This document shows, piece by piece, positions 27,899-37,295 of a DNA stretch of 64,000 bases. Source of the stretch: Paracoccaceae bacterium (GTDB lineage: Bacteria; Pseudomonadota; Alphaproteobacteria; Rhodobacterales; Rhodobacteraceae). Position 1 is the first letter of the stretch. The number at the start of each line of letters is the position of its first letter. Both the position numbers and the translations under genes were made by a program. The notes under the pieces are model-generated. The model was given only the letters and a program-made list of their open reading frames with translations. It had not been told where the DNA came from and did no database searches. The stretch spans positions 1-64,000 of the forward strand of contig JACONJ010000043.1 of the NCBI GenBank assembly GCA_014323785.1, in the 5' to 3' direction.

Positions 27899-29723
27899 TC
27901 ACGCCTTATTCAACAAACGATCCGGTGACCAGATCAGGTCCGCAAGGGCGCGGTAGAGTGCTGAGCGTTGCCTTATATCATCGCCGTTGAATGTTTCATG
28001 GGATTTAAAGGGTAGATTATGTGCCCTGATTGCCCTCAGCACACCCGGGTTGTTCCCGTAGAAGTCCGGATGTAACGATTGGGCCAGTTTATTTTGTTGC
28101 AGGTACTTCTGCAGCTTTTCCTCGTAGGGTTTATCGCCGAGGCTGGCATTCACCTTTTTGGGTAGGAGTAGCAGCCCGCCAATGGAATTGCGCGCTTCCT
28201 CAAAAGCAGCTTCATCCCTAAATTCTTCGCTGAACATTTCGAAATTGTTCGCAAGGATATGTTCAATTTCATAGGCATTCTTGCCCGAGCGCACGATGTA
28301 ATCCTCGTATCGCCCCGGCTCCCCAGCCTGTTGGTCTAGCCAGTCGGTGAAGCGGGCCAACTGCCGGTGGATCACCTTGGAGAAAGACTTGTTCAGTCGC
28401 ACCTCCGCCCCGAAGTTGATCTCTTCAAACTCTTCCTTCAGGCGCTGCCGCAACTCATTTCGCAGCCCTTCCAGCGTCTTGCCCCTGATTCTGCTGATCA
28501 CGGTGAAGGCCGCGTATTCCATATGTGAATAGCTGTTAAGTTTGCTGTTCCAGAAGCGGACGTTCAGCCAGATATCGATGAAATCCGCAACTGCCCCCAT
28601 TTTGGCCATGGCGGTGGCTTCGTCATCATCGGCATTGACGGCGGACAGGATGATAGGGGGTTTGGAGTGTGAAGCCCGCATCAGCGTTGTATTTGACGCT
28701 TTCCAAGCCCTCCTCGCGGGTCTTCGATGCTTTGAGCAAATGCAGATACCGCTCCGCAAAAAAGCGCATATCCGTCATGACGAATTGGTAGAAGTCATCG
28801 CTGGTGCGCAGCCCCATACTGCTTGCATTGCTGCGTACCCAGCGGTGGTATTCGGTGCCGATTAGCTCGAAGTCCTCGTTTCTGGCTTTCTTCTTCCGCT
28901 CCCTGATCTTCCTAGCATATTGCGACCGCAGCCACGCCTTGAAGAAATCAGCCTCGGTACTATGGTCATGTTCGGCAAACCTGGTCAGGCAGGATTTGAT
29001 CTGCTCGTCCGCCTGCAGCCGTTTTTTCGAGTCTGTGATTTTGGCCAGAAGATAGCCCCTGAGCATTTCCGTCGGAGTGAGTGAAAGCCCCCGGTCGTTC
29101 ATCGTCTCAAAGATCGTATAGGCGTCACCATCATCTTGGGCGGTGATTTCGATGAGCTTCACATTGCGCATGATCCACCAGATGAACATGTGCAGGGCAT
29201 CGTCGGCCATATCCTCGGGAAAAATTTCGCTGAGGTCTGCGTAGCGTTCCACCAGGTTTCGAACAGAGATTGACTTGCCTTCCGGGTTGTAGTTTTCCCC
29301 GTGCAGAAGGGCCTTCATGCAATCATTGCGTTCGGGGATATTGAGCTTGAATTTGGGACCGCCCGGATCTTCGTCAAACACGAGCGATTCGATCTTCTGG
29401 ATCCTTTTGTTCGAGTCTTTTTGCAGGTGATTCAGGTAGATCAGCAGCAACGTAAGCGTCGTGATGCGCTGTTGCCCATCGATGATGTTGCGTCCATCCC
29501 CAGCCTTGCTGATGACGATGGACCCCAGAAAGTAGTTCGACTGATTCTCCAGCTGGGTGGTACCCGGGCTCCAAGTTTGTAAGAACTGGCCGTAGAGATC
29601 ATCGACCAGCTCCTGAACCTGCTTGCGCTTCCACCGATATTCACGCTGGTAGTAATCAATGCCGAACGCCGACCCTGAAAGCAGTACCTCGAGTGTTTTG
29701 TCATCCCCTTGGATATCCTGCAT
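27899..29723 (-). pseudogene. GmrSD-type restriction enzyme (DUF262 + DUF1524), frameshifted
   Basis: Two overlapping frames together make a GmrSD-like protein of about 600 aa. The first (29723 to 28626) is the DUF262/GmrS part, with YYQREYRWKRKQVQELVDDL and the DGQQR nucleotide-binding motif in IIDGQQRITTLTLLL. The second (to 27899) holds the DUF1524/GmrD His-Me-type nuclease part, with YEIEHILANN and SIGGLLLLPKKVNASLGDKPYEEKL. They join if one base is removed from the five-G run at 28656-28660, giving FTLQTPIILSAVNADDD. GmrSD enzymes cut modified (glucosylated or methylated) phage DNA. The gene sits inside the S10 operon. Either it is a decaying gene or the run length is a sequencing error. 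Confidence 0.85.
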
Positions 29724-29802
29724 CAGAAGGAATCTCCTGTTCGATGTTGAGAACCGTGTAGGCTTGGGCTGCGTGGGCTAGAGTGTGTGGGGAATGATCT
29801 GG

Positions 29803-29841
29803 AACCAGGGTGCATTTGACCAGTCTAAGTGCACCCTGGTT
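29803..29841. repeat. 12-bp perfect inverted repeat upstream of the restriction gene
   Basis: Arms at 29803-29814 and 29830-29841 are exact reverse complements around a 15-nt spacer, and the spacer halves are themselves nearly symmetric. It lies 80 bp upstream of the GmrSD-like start. No T tract follows on the minus strand. An operator or the mark of an inserted element are both possible. Confidence 0.6.
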
Positions 29842-29905
29842 AGAGACCAAGCAGCCGCTTAAACCCTATCGTCAACCATCGCCACTGACTGGCTCTTGGC
29901 GAACA

Positions 29906-30141
29906 TCAGTTTATGCGCCGATACACGTGATGGTTATGATCGTCCGTGTGATCATACTTGAGTTTTGGGAACTCACCGTCCTCAACGAGGCGCGCGAACT
30001 CGCGACCCATGGAGCGAGCCGCGCCATCTTCTTTTGGCCATGTTTCACCGAAAAGCTCTTCGGCTTTCGCTGTAGCTCCGGGCTCCATTGCGTCAATCCG
30101 GCGGTTCACCGCCTCTCGTTGTTCATCAGTCTTTTAGTCAT
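29906..30141 (-). pseudogene. Small DUF1413-like protein, likely frameshifted near its start
   Basis: The open frame from a GTG at 30109 encodes MNRRIDAMEPGATAKAEELF, then GETWPKEDGAARSMGREFAR, ending DDHNHHVYRRIN, 67 aa. The FG-ETW, RxMGRxFA and HNHHVYRR pattern resembles DUF1413-type proteins as I recall them. The GTG lacks a well-placed ribosome-binding site, whereas an ATG at 30141 has GGGAG seven bases upstream but is out of frame. Adding one A to the four-A run (30132-30135) fuses MTKKTDEQREAV to the body. A consensus promoter lies directly upstream. It may be an accessory or antitoxin-like partner of the restriction gene, but this is unproven. Confidence 0.55.
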
Positions 30142-30179
30142 CAGACTCTCCCAATTCATTTCCAAAGGGGTGGATTGAA

Positions 30180-30209
30180 GGTATAGTAAGCCCCCCCAAG
30201 ATTTGTCAA
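30180..30209 (-). promoter_or_regulatory. Promoter driving the island inserted after rplP
   Basis: On the minus strand a perfect TTGACA (30209-30204) and TATACC (30185-30180) are spaced by 18 bp, with transcription starting near 30173. It drives the DUF1413-like and restriction genes independently of, or in addition to, read-through from rplP. Confidence 0.7.
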
Positions 30210-30301
30210 CGGTGGGCTCTAATTTTTCCAGTCCGGTGTGCCGCCTAAGGTGATCACCCCACTGCCGCGCGGGTTCCCCCTCTCTTGAGGCAATGCCACG
30301 G

Positions 30302-30715
30302 TTACCAATCCTCGCGCACCACTGTGCGGGTTTTGACCGGCAGTTTCATCGCAGCCAGGCGCAGGGCCTCGCGCGCGACGGGTTCGGACACACCATCGAT
30401 CTCGAACATGATCCGGCCGGGCTTGACCTTGCAGGCCCAGTAATCAACCGAACCTTTCCCCTTGCCCATCCGAACCTCAACGGGTTTTGAGCTCACTGGC
30501 GTGTCGGGGAAAACCCGGATCCAGACCCGGCCCTGACGTTTCATGTGCCGCGTCATGGCGCGGCGGGCCGCCTCGATCTGACGCGCGGTCACCCGTTCAG
30601 GCTGCAGTGCCTTCAGGCCGTAGGCACCAAAGTTCAGGTTAAACCCGCCCTTTGCCGCACCGTGGATACGGCCCTTGTGCATCTTGCGAAATTTTGTCCG
30701 CTTAGGCTGTAGCAT
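30302..30715 (-). CDS. rplP: 50S ribosomal protein L16
   Basis: A 137-aa protein starting [19 protein letters not shown] with [21 protein letters not shown]16 lies near the A-site tRNA elbow. It is the last gene of the intact part of the S10 operon before the island. Confidence 0.98.
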   Translation of the reverse strand: MLQPKRTKFRKMHKGRIHGAAKGGFNLNFGAYGLKALQPERVTARQIEAARRAMTRHMKRQGRVWIRVFPDTPVSSKPVEVRMGKGKGSVDYWACKVKPGRIMFEIDGVSEPVAREALRLAAMKLPVKTRTVVREDW

Positions 30716-30727
30716 GTCTGGACCTCC

Positions 30728-31444
30728 TTACCGGTTGCGACGGCCGCCGCTGGCACCGCGCGGGGTGGGTGCGTCCCGCAGCTCCTGCGCCTTGCGGTCG
30801 CGGGCCGAGGGATCATGTTCCATGATCTCGCCTTTGAATATCCAGACTTTGACCCCGATGGTGCCATAGGGCGTTGCGGCTTCGGCATGGGCGTAATCGA
30901 TATCGGCGCGCAGCGTGTGCAGGGGTACCCGGCCCTCGCGATACCACTCGGTCCGGGCGATCTCGGCCCCGCCAAGGCGACCCGAGACATTGACCCGAAT
31001 ACCAAGTGCCCCCATGCGCATGGCGTTCTGCACGCTGCGTTTCATGGCACGGCGAAAAGACACCCGGCGCTCCAGCTGTTGCGCGATCAATTCGGCCACC
31101 AGTTGCGCGTCCATCTCGGGCCTGCGCACCTCGATGATGTTCAGGTGCAATTCGCTGCTGGTCATCGCGGTCAGTTTGCGGCGCAGACCTTCGATATCCG
31201 CGCCTTTCTTGCCGATGATAACGCCTGGCCGCGCGGTGTGAACTGTCACCCTGCACTTGCGGTGCGGGCGTTCAATGACCACCTTTGACACGCTGGCCTG
31301 CTTGCATTCTTCCACGATGAAATCGCGCATGCGGATGTCTTCCAGCAGCAGACCACCGTAATCCTTGGTATCGGCATACCAGCGGCTGTCCCAGGTGCGG
31401 TTCACCTGCAGGCGCATGCCAATCGGATTGGCTTTGTGTCCCAT
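30728..31444 (-). CDS. rpsC: 30S ribosomal protein S3
   Basis: A 238-aa protein starting [19 protein letters not shown] with the KH domain [20 protein letters not shown]3 lines the mRNA entry tunnel and has helicase-like activity there. The C-terminal tail is basic. It overlaps the rplV stop by one base. Confidence 0.98.
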   Translation of the reverse strand: MGHKANPIGMRLQVNRTWDSRWYADTKDYGGLLLEDIRMRDFIVEECKQASVSKVVIERPHRKCRVTVHTARPGVIIGKKGADIEGLRRKLTAMTSSELHLNIIEVRRPEMDAQLVAELIAQQLERRVSFRRAMKRSVQNAMRMGALGIRVNVSGRLGGAEIARTEWYREGRVPLHTLRADIDYAHAEAATPYGTIGVKVWIFKGEIMEHDPSARDRKAQELRDAPTPRGASGGRRNR

Positions 31445-31824
31445 TAGGTTTGCTCCTCAACTTGACGCACGGTGATGGTCAGTTCCGAAAACGGTTTGTG
31501 AATGCGCCCGAACCGGCCCCGCGCCCGGGGACGGCCGCGCTTCATCACCAGATTCTTGCCCACCCAGGCTCTGGCAACGACCAGTTCATCCACATCCAGG
31601 TTGTGGTTGTTTTCGGCATTGGCGATGGCCGATTGCAGGCATTTCTTCACGTCGCCCGCGATGCGCTTTTTGCAAAAGGTCAAATCAGCCATGGCATGTT
31701 CCACCTTCTTGCCGCGGATCATTGCCGCCACCAGGTTCAGTTTTTGCGGGCTCGTGCGCAGCAGGCGCGCTTTTGCCATCGCCTCGTTCTCGGCCACGCG
31801 GCGGGGATTTTTATCCTTGCCCAT
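31444..31824 (-). CDS. rplV: 50S ribosomal protein L22
   Basis: A 126-aa protein with [20 protein letters not shown] and the tunnel-lining hairpin [21 protein letters not shown]22 shapes the peptide tunnel constriction. It lies three bases after rpsS. Confidence 0.98.
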   Translation of the reverse strand: MGKDKNPRRVAENEAMAKARLLRTSPQKLNLVAAMIRGKKVEHAMADLTFCKKRIAGDVKKCLQSAIANAENNHNLDVDELVVARAWVGKNLVMKRGRPRARGRFGRIHKPFSELTITVRQVEEQT

Positions 31825-31827
31825 GGC

Positions 31828-32106
31828 CTACCTCCTTTTGGCTTTCTTGTCTGCAGCGTGCCCGTAATAGGTGCGCGTTGGAGAGTACTCGCCGAATTTC
31901 TGGCCGATCATCTCTTCAGTGATACTGACCGGGATGTGCTTTCGGCCGTTGTAGACCCCAAAGGTAAGGCCCACGAATTGCGGCAGGATGGTAGACCGGC
32001 GCGACCATATCCTGATAACCTCATTGCGGCCCGACTCTTTGGATTTTTCGGCTTTTTTGAGGACGTAACCGTCGACAAAAGGGCCTTTCCAGACAGAGCG
32101 ACTCAT
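31828..32106 (-). CDS. rpsS: 30S ribosomal protein S19
   Basis: A 92-aa protein starting [18 protein letters not shown], with [21 protein letters not shown]19 is in the 30S head and contacts S13. It lies three bases after rplB. Confidence 0.98.
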   Translation of the reverse strand: MSRSVWKGPFVDGYVLKKAEKSKESGRNEVIRIWSRRSTILPQFVGLTFGVYNGRKHIPVSITEEMIGQKFGEYSPTRTYYGHAADKKAKRR

Positions 32107-32109
32107 GAC

Positions 32110-32952
32110 TTAGCGGCCTTTCTTCCTGGCGTGACGCGAGCGGATGATCAGTTTCGACGACGCCTTGTTCCTGTTGCGGGTGCGCGCACCCTTGGTGGGT
32201 TTGCCCCAAGGGCTGACAGGGTGGCGGCCACCCGAGGTACGGCCCTCTCCCCCGCCATGGGGGTGGTCAACCGGGTTCATGACCACACCGCGGACCGAGG
32301 GGCGAACGCCCCTATGACGGTTGCGGCCAGCCTTACCAAGGTTCTGGTTCGCGTTGTCGGGATTTGAGACCGCACCGACGGTGGCCATACATTCTTGGCG
32401 GACCATACGCAGTTCACCCGAGGAAAGCCGGATTTGCGCATAGCCGCCATCGCGGCCGACGAACTGGGCATAAGTGCCCGCCGAGCGTGCGATCTGGCCA
32501 CCCTTGCCGGGCTTCATCTCGATATTGTGAATGATTGTTCCGATTGGCATGCCCGCGAATGGCATCGCGTTGCCGGGTTTGATATCGGCCTTTGCAGACG
32601 ATATCACCTGATCGCCCACGCCCAGGCGCTGCGGGGCCAGGATATAAGCCTGCTCGCCATCGGTGTAGCGGATAAGCGCGATGAAGGCGGTGCGATTGGG
32701 ATCATATTCGATGCGTTCGACTGTTGCCGGAACATCGGTTTTGGTGCGTTTGAAATCCACGACGCGGTAGAGGCGTTTCGCCCCGCCACCACGGCGGCGC
32801 ATCGTGATCCGTCCGGTGTTGTTCCGTCCGCCCTTTCTGGTGAGCCCTTCGGCAAGGGATTTCACCGGGCGACCTTTCCAAAGTTCCGAACGGTCGATCA
32901 GCACCAGCCCGCGCTGGCCCGGCGTCGTCGGTTTGTACGACTTGAGTGCCAT
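32110..32952 (-). CDS. rplB: 50S ribosomal protein L2
   Basis: A 280-aa protein with the RNA-binding core [20 protein letters not shown] and the peptidyl-transferase-proximal [20 protein letters not shown], whose His is close to the active centre. The C-terminus HARKKGR is usual. A NYN-domain gene and 206 bp separate it from that gene, instead of the direct rplW-rplB junction of the ancestral operon. Confidence 0.98.
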   Translation of the reverse strand: MALKSYKPTTPGQRGLVLIDRSELWKGRPVKSLAEGLTRKGGRNNTGRITMRRRGGGAKRLYRVVDFKRTKTDVPATVERIEYDPNRTAFIALIRYTDGEQAYILAPQRLGVGDQVISSAKADIKPGNAMPFAGMPIGTIIHNIEMKPGKGGQIARSAGTYAQFVGRDGGYAQIRLSSGELRMVRQECMATVGAVSNPDNANQNLGKAGRNRHRGVRPSVRGVVMNPVDHPHGGGEGRTSGGRHPVSPWGKPTKGARTRNRNKASSKLIIRSRHARKKGR

Positions 32953-33092
32953 GCTTTCTGTCTTCCGTTGCTTTGCAGGAGGGTGATCCCGCCTGTTTTA
33001 TACAGGGCCCCCACAGGGTTTCCGGGTGTGGTGGCCCCATCGGGTAAGATGCGACCGATGCACAAGCTCCGGGCGAATCCAAGGTTTGCCGA

Positions 33093-33128
33093 GGGGTTTT
33101 CCATATGGAAAACCCCGGTGCGGGTCAA
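33093..33128 (-). promoter_or_regulatory. 24-bp palindrome overlapping a possible promoter of rplB
   Basis: Positions 33093-33116 form a perfect 24-bp palindrome, foldable as a 10-bp stem with an ATAT loop. On the minus strand TTGACC (33128-33123) is followed after 17 bp by TATGGA (33105-33100), which lies inside the palindrome. This could be a promoter with an overlapping operator controlling rplB and the genes downstream. No T tract follows, so a terminator is less likely. The -10 is weak. Confidence 0.45.
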
Positions 33129-33158
33129 GAGTGCCACACGGACATATCAATTTTCCCG

Positions 33159-33749
33159 TCAGACTGTTCTTCTTGACTTTAAATTGATGTCGGGAACTTT
33201 CATTCCATTCTGTTCAAATACAATTTGATCTATCAAATCCTCAAGCCTCACGAACACGCCGACTTCCTGGGCCCAGTTTTGCATTCGCGCGTTGCAACAA
33301 ACTTCCCATGAAAGGACTTCGATGCCCCATCCTTTGTGATGCATACGTTCCAAATCAGAGTGAAACCCGACACCCGTCATATAGCCAGACCCATCGCCGG
33401 TAAGCAAAACGGCGATTCCAGGCTCATCGGCATCTGCCATGGCGCGCAACATGTGGACCTGCAACGCTTGATCTATGGCTTGTTCTCTTCCGGAATCTGC
33501 GCCCCTTTCAAACAACTCAGGAACAATCCCGGTGTTCTTTTCCAAGATTTTCCATACCGCAGACAACTCTGGCGGAACACTTCCGACGCAGTATGCACCT
33601 CCAACGTCCCTACCAACCACGGCAAGACGATAAAGGTTCTTGAAATCCAAGCGTGCTGAGTATGGGAATGCCTTCTGAGCCTCACGGAACGCAGCCTGCG
33701 CACCGATGAAGACGTTGGAGTTGTCCCAAAACACGTAGACTTTCTTCAT
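33159..33749 (-). CDS. NYN-domain (PIN-like) protein inserted between rplW and rplB
   Basis: A 196-aa protein with the NYN/LabA-like start VYVFWDNSNVFIGAQ, whose Asp9 and Asn residues fit the metal site. The core strand AVLLTGDGSGYMTGVGFHSD corresponds to SGDSDF in other NYN proteins, but the second acidic residue is replaced by Gly/Ser. NYN domains belong to the PIN-like nuclease superfamily and often cleave RNA. Activity is therefore uncertain. A good AAGGAAAG site precedes the start. It sits inside the S10 operon, 147 bp after rplW, and is followed by a 24-bp palindrome. Ribosome-linked RNA processing or defence is inference only. Confidence 0.8.
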   Translation of the reverse strand: MKKVYVFWDNSNVFIGAQAAFREAQKAFPYSARLDFKNLYRLAVVGRDVGGAYCVGSVPPELSAVWKILEKNTGIVPELFERGADSGREQAIDQALQVHMLRAMADADEPGIAVLLTGDGSGYMTGVGFHSDLERMHHKGWGIEVLSWEVCCNARMQNWAQEVGVFVRLEDLIDQIVFEQNGMKVPDINLKSRRTV

Positions 33750-33896
33750 CTTCTTTCCTTGCAGGGCAGCCTGGTTCCAGAACCCTGGCCTGTCTTTCTG
33801 CCTTTCAGGTCAGGGAATCTTTCGACCCGTCAGAATCAAAACGGAATGCCCGGCCAAGCCATGGCGGGTCGAAGGAACTGGCTGGCCAGTTTGGAT

Positions 33897-34193
33897 TCAA
33901 AGCCCTGTGTTCACGTCGATCATGTTGCCTTCTTCCAGCGTCACATAGGCTTTTTTCACATCCTTTCGGGTACCTTTGATGCCCCGGAAGCGTTTGTTTT
34001 TGCCCTTGGTGACCGCCGTGTTGACCGCTTTTACCTTGACCCCGAACAGCGTCTCGACCGCCTCTTTGATCTGCGGTTTGGATGAGCCGATGGCTACCTC
34101 GAAGACAACCGCACTGTTTTCCGACACCATGGTGGATTTTTCGGTGACGATCGGCCGGCGGATCACATCGTAATGTTCCGGTTTCGCACTCAT
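33897..34193 (-). CDS. rplW: 50S ribosomal protein L23
   Basis: A 98-aa protein starting [20 protein letters not shown], with the tunnel-exit loop [14 protein letters not shown]23 docks trigger factor and SRP. It overlaps rplD by four bases. The region downstream contains a 9-bp inverted repeat (33821-33829 with 33865-33873). Confidence 0.97.
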   Translation of the reverse strand: MSAKPEHYDVIRRPIVTEKSTMVSENSAVVFEVAIGSSKPQIKEAVETLFGVKVKAVNTAVTKGKNKRFRGIKGTRKDVKKAYVTLEEGNMIDVNTGL

Positions 34194-34810
34194 TGCAAAC
34201 GTGCCTCCAGTGCTTCAAGACCAGCTTTCGTGATCACCAAAGTGTCCCGTTTCAGGATGTCATAGACGTTGGCCCCCATCGACGGCAGAACGTCAAGCCC
34301 TTTGATGTTGCGGGCAGCGCGGGCAAATTTTGCATCCACCTTGACCCCATCAAGGATCAATACACGCTTCCAGCCCAGGTTTTTGACCTGTCGGGCCAGA
34401 ACGCTGGTTTTGGCCTCGGCCAGGGTGGCAGCGTCCAGCACAACCAGATCACCCGTTGCGGCTTTTGTGCTGAGCGCGTGTTTCAGCCCCAGTTTGCGGA
34501 ATTTCTTCGGCAGGTCATGGGCGTGGCTGCGTGGTGTCGGGCCCTTGTAGATGCCCCCTTTGCGAAAGATCGGCGCGTTCCGGTCGCCGTGGCGTGCACC
34601 GCCGGTACCCTTCTGGCGATAGATTTTTCTGGTTGAGTAGCTGGTCTCGGACCGCGTCTTGACCTTGTGTGTGCCCGCCTGCGCCTTGTTGCGCTGCCAG
34701 CGAACAACGCGGTGCAGGATGTCAGCGCGCGGTTCCAAGCCAAAGATGTCCTCGCCCAGATTGACAGAACCAGCCGTTTTGCCGTCCAGTTTGATGACGT
34801 CGAGTTCCAT
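34190..34810 (-). CDS. rplD: 50S ribosomal protein L4
   Basis: A 206-aa protein with the tunnel loop [20 protein letters not shown] and [17 protein letters not shown]. In E. coli L4 represses its own S10 operon by binding the leader; whether this happens here is not visible. It is one base after rplC. Confidence 0.97.
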   Translation of the reverse strand: MELDVIKLDGKTAGSVNLGEDIFGLEPRADILHRVVRWQRNKAQAGTHKVKTRSETSYSTRKIYRQKGTGGARHGDRNAPIFRKGGIYKGPTPRSHAHDLPKKFRKLGLKHALSTKAATGDLVVLDAATLAEAKTSVLARQVKNLGWKRVLILDGVKVDAKFARAARNIKGLDVLPSMGANVYDILKRDTLVITKAGLEALEARLQ

Positions 34811-34811
34811 G

Positions 34812-35567
34812 TCAGCTCTCTTCCTTCTTCTCTGCGTCCTCGGATGGGGTTTCGGCTGCGACCTTGGTGGCCGTGGCTTTTTCCGCGGCGACCGGTCTTA
34901 GGGCCGCGGGTAGGATGGCCTTCTTGGGGAATGGCTTTTTTACCGCATCCTTGATTGTGACCCAGCCGCCTTTAGTGCCGGGAACAGCCCCCTTGACCAT
35001 GATCATGCCGCGGTCACTGTCGGTGCGGACCACCTGCAGGTTCTGCGTGGTGACACGGGCCGCACCCATATGGCCGGCCATCTTCTTACCTTTGAACACG
35101 CGGCCGGGATTCTGACACTGACCGGTGGAACCGTGCGAACGGTGGTTGATCGACACCCCGTGAGAAGCCCGCAAACCACCGAAATTGTGCCGCTTCATGG
35201 CACCGGCAAAGCCCTTGCCAATCGAGGTACCCGTGATGTCCACATACTGACCTTCAGAGTAGTGGCTGGCGATGATCTCTGCCCCCACGTCCAGCATGTT
35301 TTGTGCGTCAACGCGGAACTCTGCCAGTTTTCGCTTCGGTGCGACATGGGCAGCGGCAAAATGGCCGCGCATCGGGGCTGAGACCCGCTTGGCCCTGGCC
35401 GTGCCCGTGCCAAGCTGAACGGCAGAATAGCCATCTTTTCCCTCGGTCCGTTGGGCCACAACCTGAAGTTTATCAAGTTGCAGCACCGTCACCGGGATTT
35501 GCTTGCCGTCCCCCATGAACAGCCGGGTCATTCCGACCTTTTTTGCAATTACACCAGAGCGTAACAT
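34812..35567 (-). CDS. rplC: 50S ribosomal protein L3
   Basis: A 251-aa protein with the central [20 protein letters not shown] near the peptidyl-transferase centre. The C-terminal extension is Ala/Glu/Lys-rich ([20 protein letters not shown]), longer than in E. coli but known in alphaproteobacteria. It follows rpsJ by 15 bp. Confidence 0.97.
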   Translation of the reverse strand: MLRSGVIAKKVGMTRLFMGDGKQIPVTVLQLDKLQVVAQRTEGKDGYSAVQLGTGTARAKRVSAPMRGHFAAAHVAPKRKLAEFRVDAQNMLDVGAEIIASHYSEGQYVDITGTSIGKGFAGAMKRHNFGGLRASHGVSINHRSHGSTGQCQNPGRVFKGKKMAGHMGAARVTTQNLQVVRTDSDRGMIMVKGAVPGTKGGWVTIKDAVKKPFPKKAILPAALRPVAAEKATATKVAAETPSEDAEKKEES

Positions 35568-35582
35568 GATCCTGTTCCTTCC

Positions 35583-35897
35583 TCAGACCGAAATCTGCAC
35601 ATCGACACCAGCCGCCAAGTCAAGTTTCATCAGTGCGTCCACGGTTTGCGGGGTCGGATCCACGATGTCAAGGAGCCGCTTGTGGGTACGGATCTCCCAC
35701 TGGTCGCGGGATTTTTTGTCGATGTGTGGTCCGCGCAGAAAGGTGAACTTTTCAATCTTGTTGGGCAGCGGGATTGGGCCGCGGACTTGTGCGCCGGTTC
35801 GCTTGGCGGTGTTCACGATCTCCTGGGCACTGGCATCCAGCACCCGGTAATCGAACGCCTTCAAGCGGATCCGGATATTCTGGCTTTGAATGGCCAT
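35583..35897 (-). CDS. rpsJ: 30S ribosomal protein S10
   Basis: A 104-aa protein starting [21 protein letters not shown]10 is in the 30S head and, as NusE, also binds NusB/NusG in antitermination. The start at 35897 is standard; a 76-codon upstream extension overlapping the tuf 3' end is spurious. It lies 142 bp after tuf. Confidence 0.98.
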   Translation of the reverse strand: MAIQSQNIRIRLKAFDYRVLDASAQEIVNTAKRTGAQVRGPIPLPNKIEKFTFLRGPHIDKKSRDQWEIRTHKRLLDIVDPTPQTVDALMKLDLAAGVDVQISV

Positions 35898-36039
35898 AAT
35901 GTCTATCCTTCGCGATTTAGCAGAGGGGCGGGCCTTGTCCGCGCATCCCGTCAAACCGGTTTCCGTCACAACCGGGACGGGCCACCCCGCGCCCTGTGCC
36001 ATCGCACCGGGGCGGGGGGTCACTGTCGCCCCGCCGCTT

Positions 36040-37215
36040 TTACTTGATGATCTTGGTGACGACGCCTGCACCGACGGTACGGCCACCTTCGCGGATGGCA
36101 AAGCGCAACCCGTCCTCCATCGCAATCGGCGCGATCAGATCCACTGCGAATCTCACATTGTCACCGGGCATCACCATCTCGGTCCCCTCGGGCAGGGTCA
36201 CGGTACCGGTCACATCCGTTGTGCGAAAGTAGAACTGCGGACGGTAGTTGCCGAAGAACGGCGTGTGGCGGCCACCCTCTTCCTTTGTCAGGATATAGGC
36301 TTCAGCCTCGAACTTCGTGTGCGGCGTTACCGAACCCGGCTTACACAGCACCTGGCCGCGTTCCACACCATCGCGGTCAATACCGCGCAAAAGCGCACCG
36401 ATATTGTCGCCCGCTTCACCACGATCCAGCAGTTTGCGGAACATCTCAACACCTGTGCAGGTTGTCTTTTGCGTGTCGCGGATGCCGACGATTTCGATTT
36501 CGTTGCCGACATTGATCACACCACGTTCCACCCGGCCGGTCACAACCGTGCCGCGCCCGGAGATTGAGAAGACATCCTCGATCGGCATCAGGAAGGGTTG
36601 ATCAACCGCGCGTTCCGGCGTGTCGATATATTCATCAACGGCCCGCATCAGCTCGACGAGTTTGCCGGCACCGATCTCATCATCACGGCCTTCCAGAGCG
36701 GCTAAGGCACTTCCTGCGATGATCGGGATATCGTCGCCCGGATAGTCGTAGGAGCTAAGTAGCTCGCGGATTTCCATCTCGACGAGCTCAAGCAGCTCAT
36801 CATCGTCCACCTGGTCAACCTTGTTCATAAAGACGACCATCTTCGGAATGCCAACCTGACGACCCAGAAGGATGTGTTCGCGCGTCTGCGGCATCGGGCC
36901 GTCGGCGGCACTCACCACCAGGATTGCGCCGTCCATCTGCGCCGCACCCGTGATCATGTTCTTGACATAATCGGCATGACCGGGACAATCGACATGGGCG
37001 TAGTGACGGTGGTCCGTCTCATACTCCACATGCGCGGTCGAGATCGTGATCCCGCGCGCCTTCTCCTCGGGTGCACCGTCAATCTCATCATAGGCTTTGA
37101 AATCACCGAACTGCTTCGTGATTGCCGCTGTTAGCGTCGTCTTGCCATGGTCAACATGACCAATCGTGCCGATGTTCACATGCGGCTTCGTACGCTCAAA
37201 CTTCTCTTTCGCCAT
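36040..37215 (-). CDS. tuf: Elongation factor Tu
   Basis: A 391-aa GTPase with G1 [10 protein letters not shown]3 [10 protein letters not shown]4 MNKVDQ and the C-terminal barrel domains. It delivers aminoacyl-tRNA to the ribosome. Only one tuf copy is present in the window. It is 80 bp after fusA in the str operon. Confidence 0.98.
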   Translation of the reverse strand: MAKEKFERTKPHVNIGTIGHVDHGKTTLTAAITKQFGDFKAYDEIDGAPEEKARGITISTAHVEYETDHRHYAHVDCPGHADYVKNMITGAAQMDGAILVVSAADGPMPQTREHILLGRQVGIPKMVVFMNKVDQVDDDELLELVEMEIRELLSSYDYPGDDIPIIAGSALAALEGRDDEIGAGKLVELMRAVDEYIDTPERAVDQPFLMPIEDVFSISGRGTVVTGRVERGVINVGNEIEIVGIRDTQKTTCTGVEMFRKLLDRGEAGDNIGALLRGIDRDGVERGQVLCKPGSVTPHTKFEAEAYILTKEEGGRHTPFFGNYRPQFYFRTTDVTGTVTLPEGTEMVMPGDNVRFAVDLIAPIAMEDGLRFAIREGGRTVGAGVVTKIIK

Positions 37216-37295
37216 ATTGGCCTCCTCTTGGTGTTATGTGTCCGCGCCAGCGGGGGCATCTGCTCGGGGATATAGGCCCGAAATATTGCCCGAGA

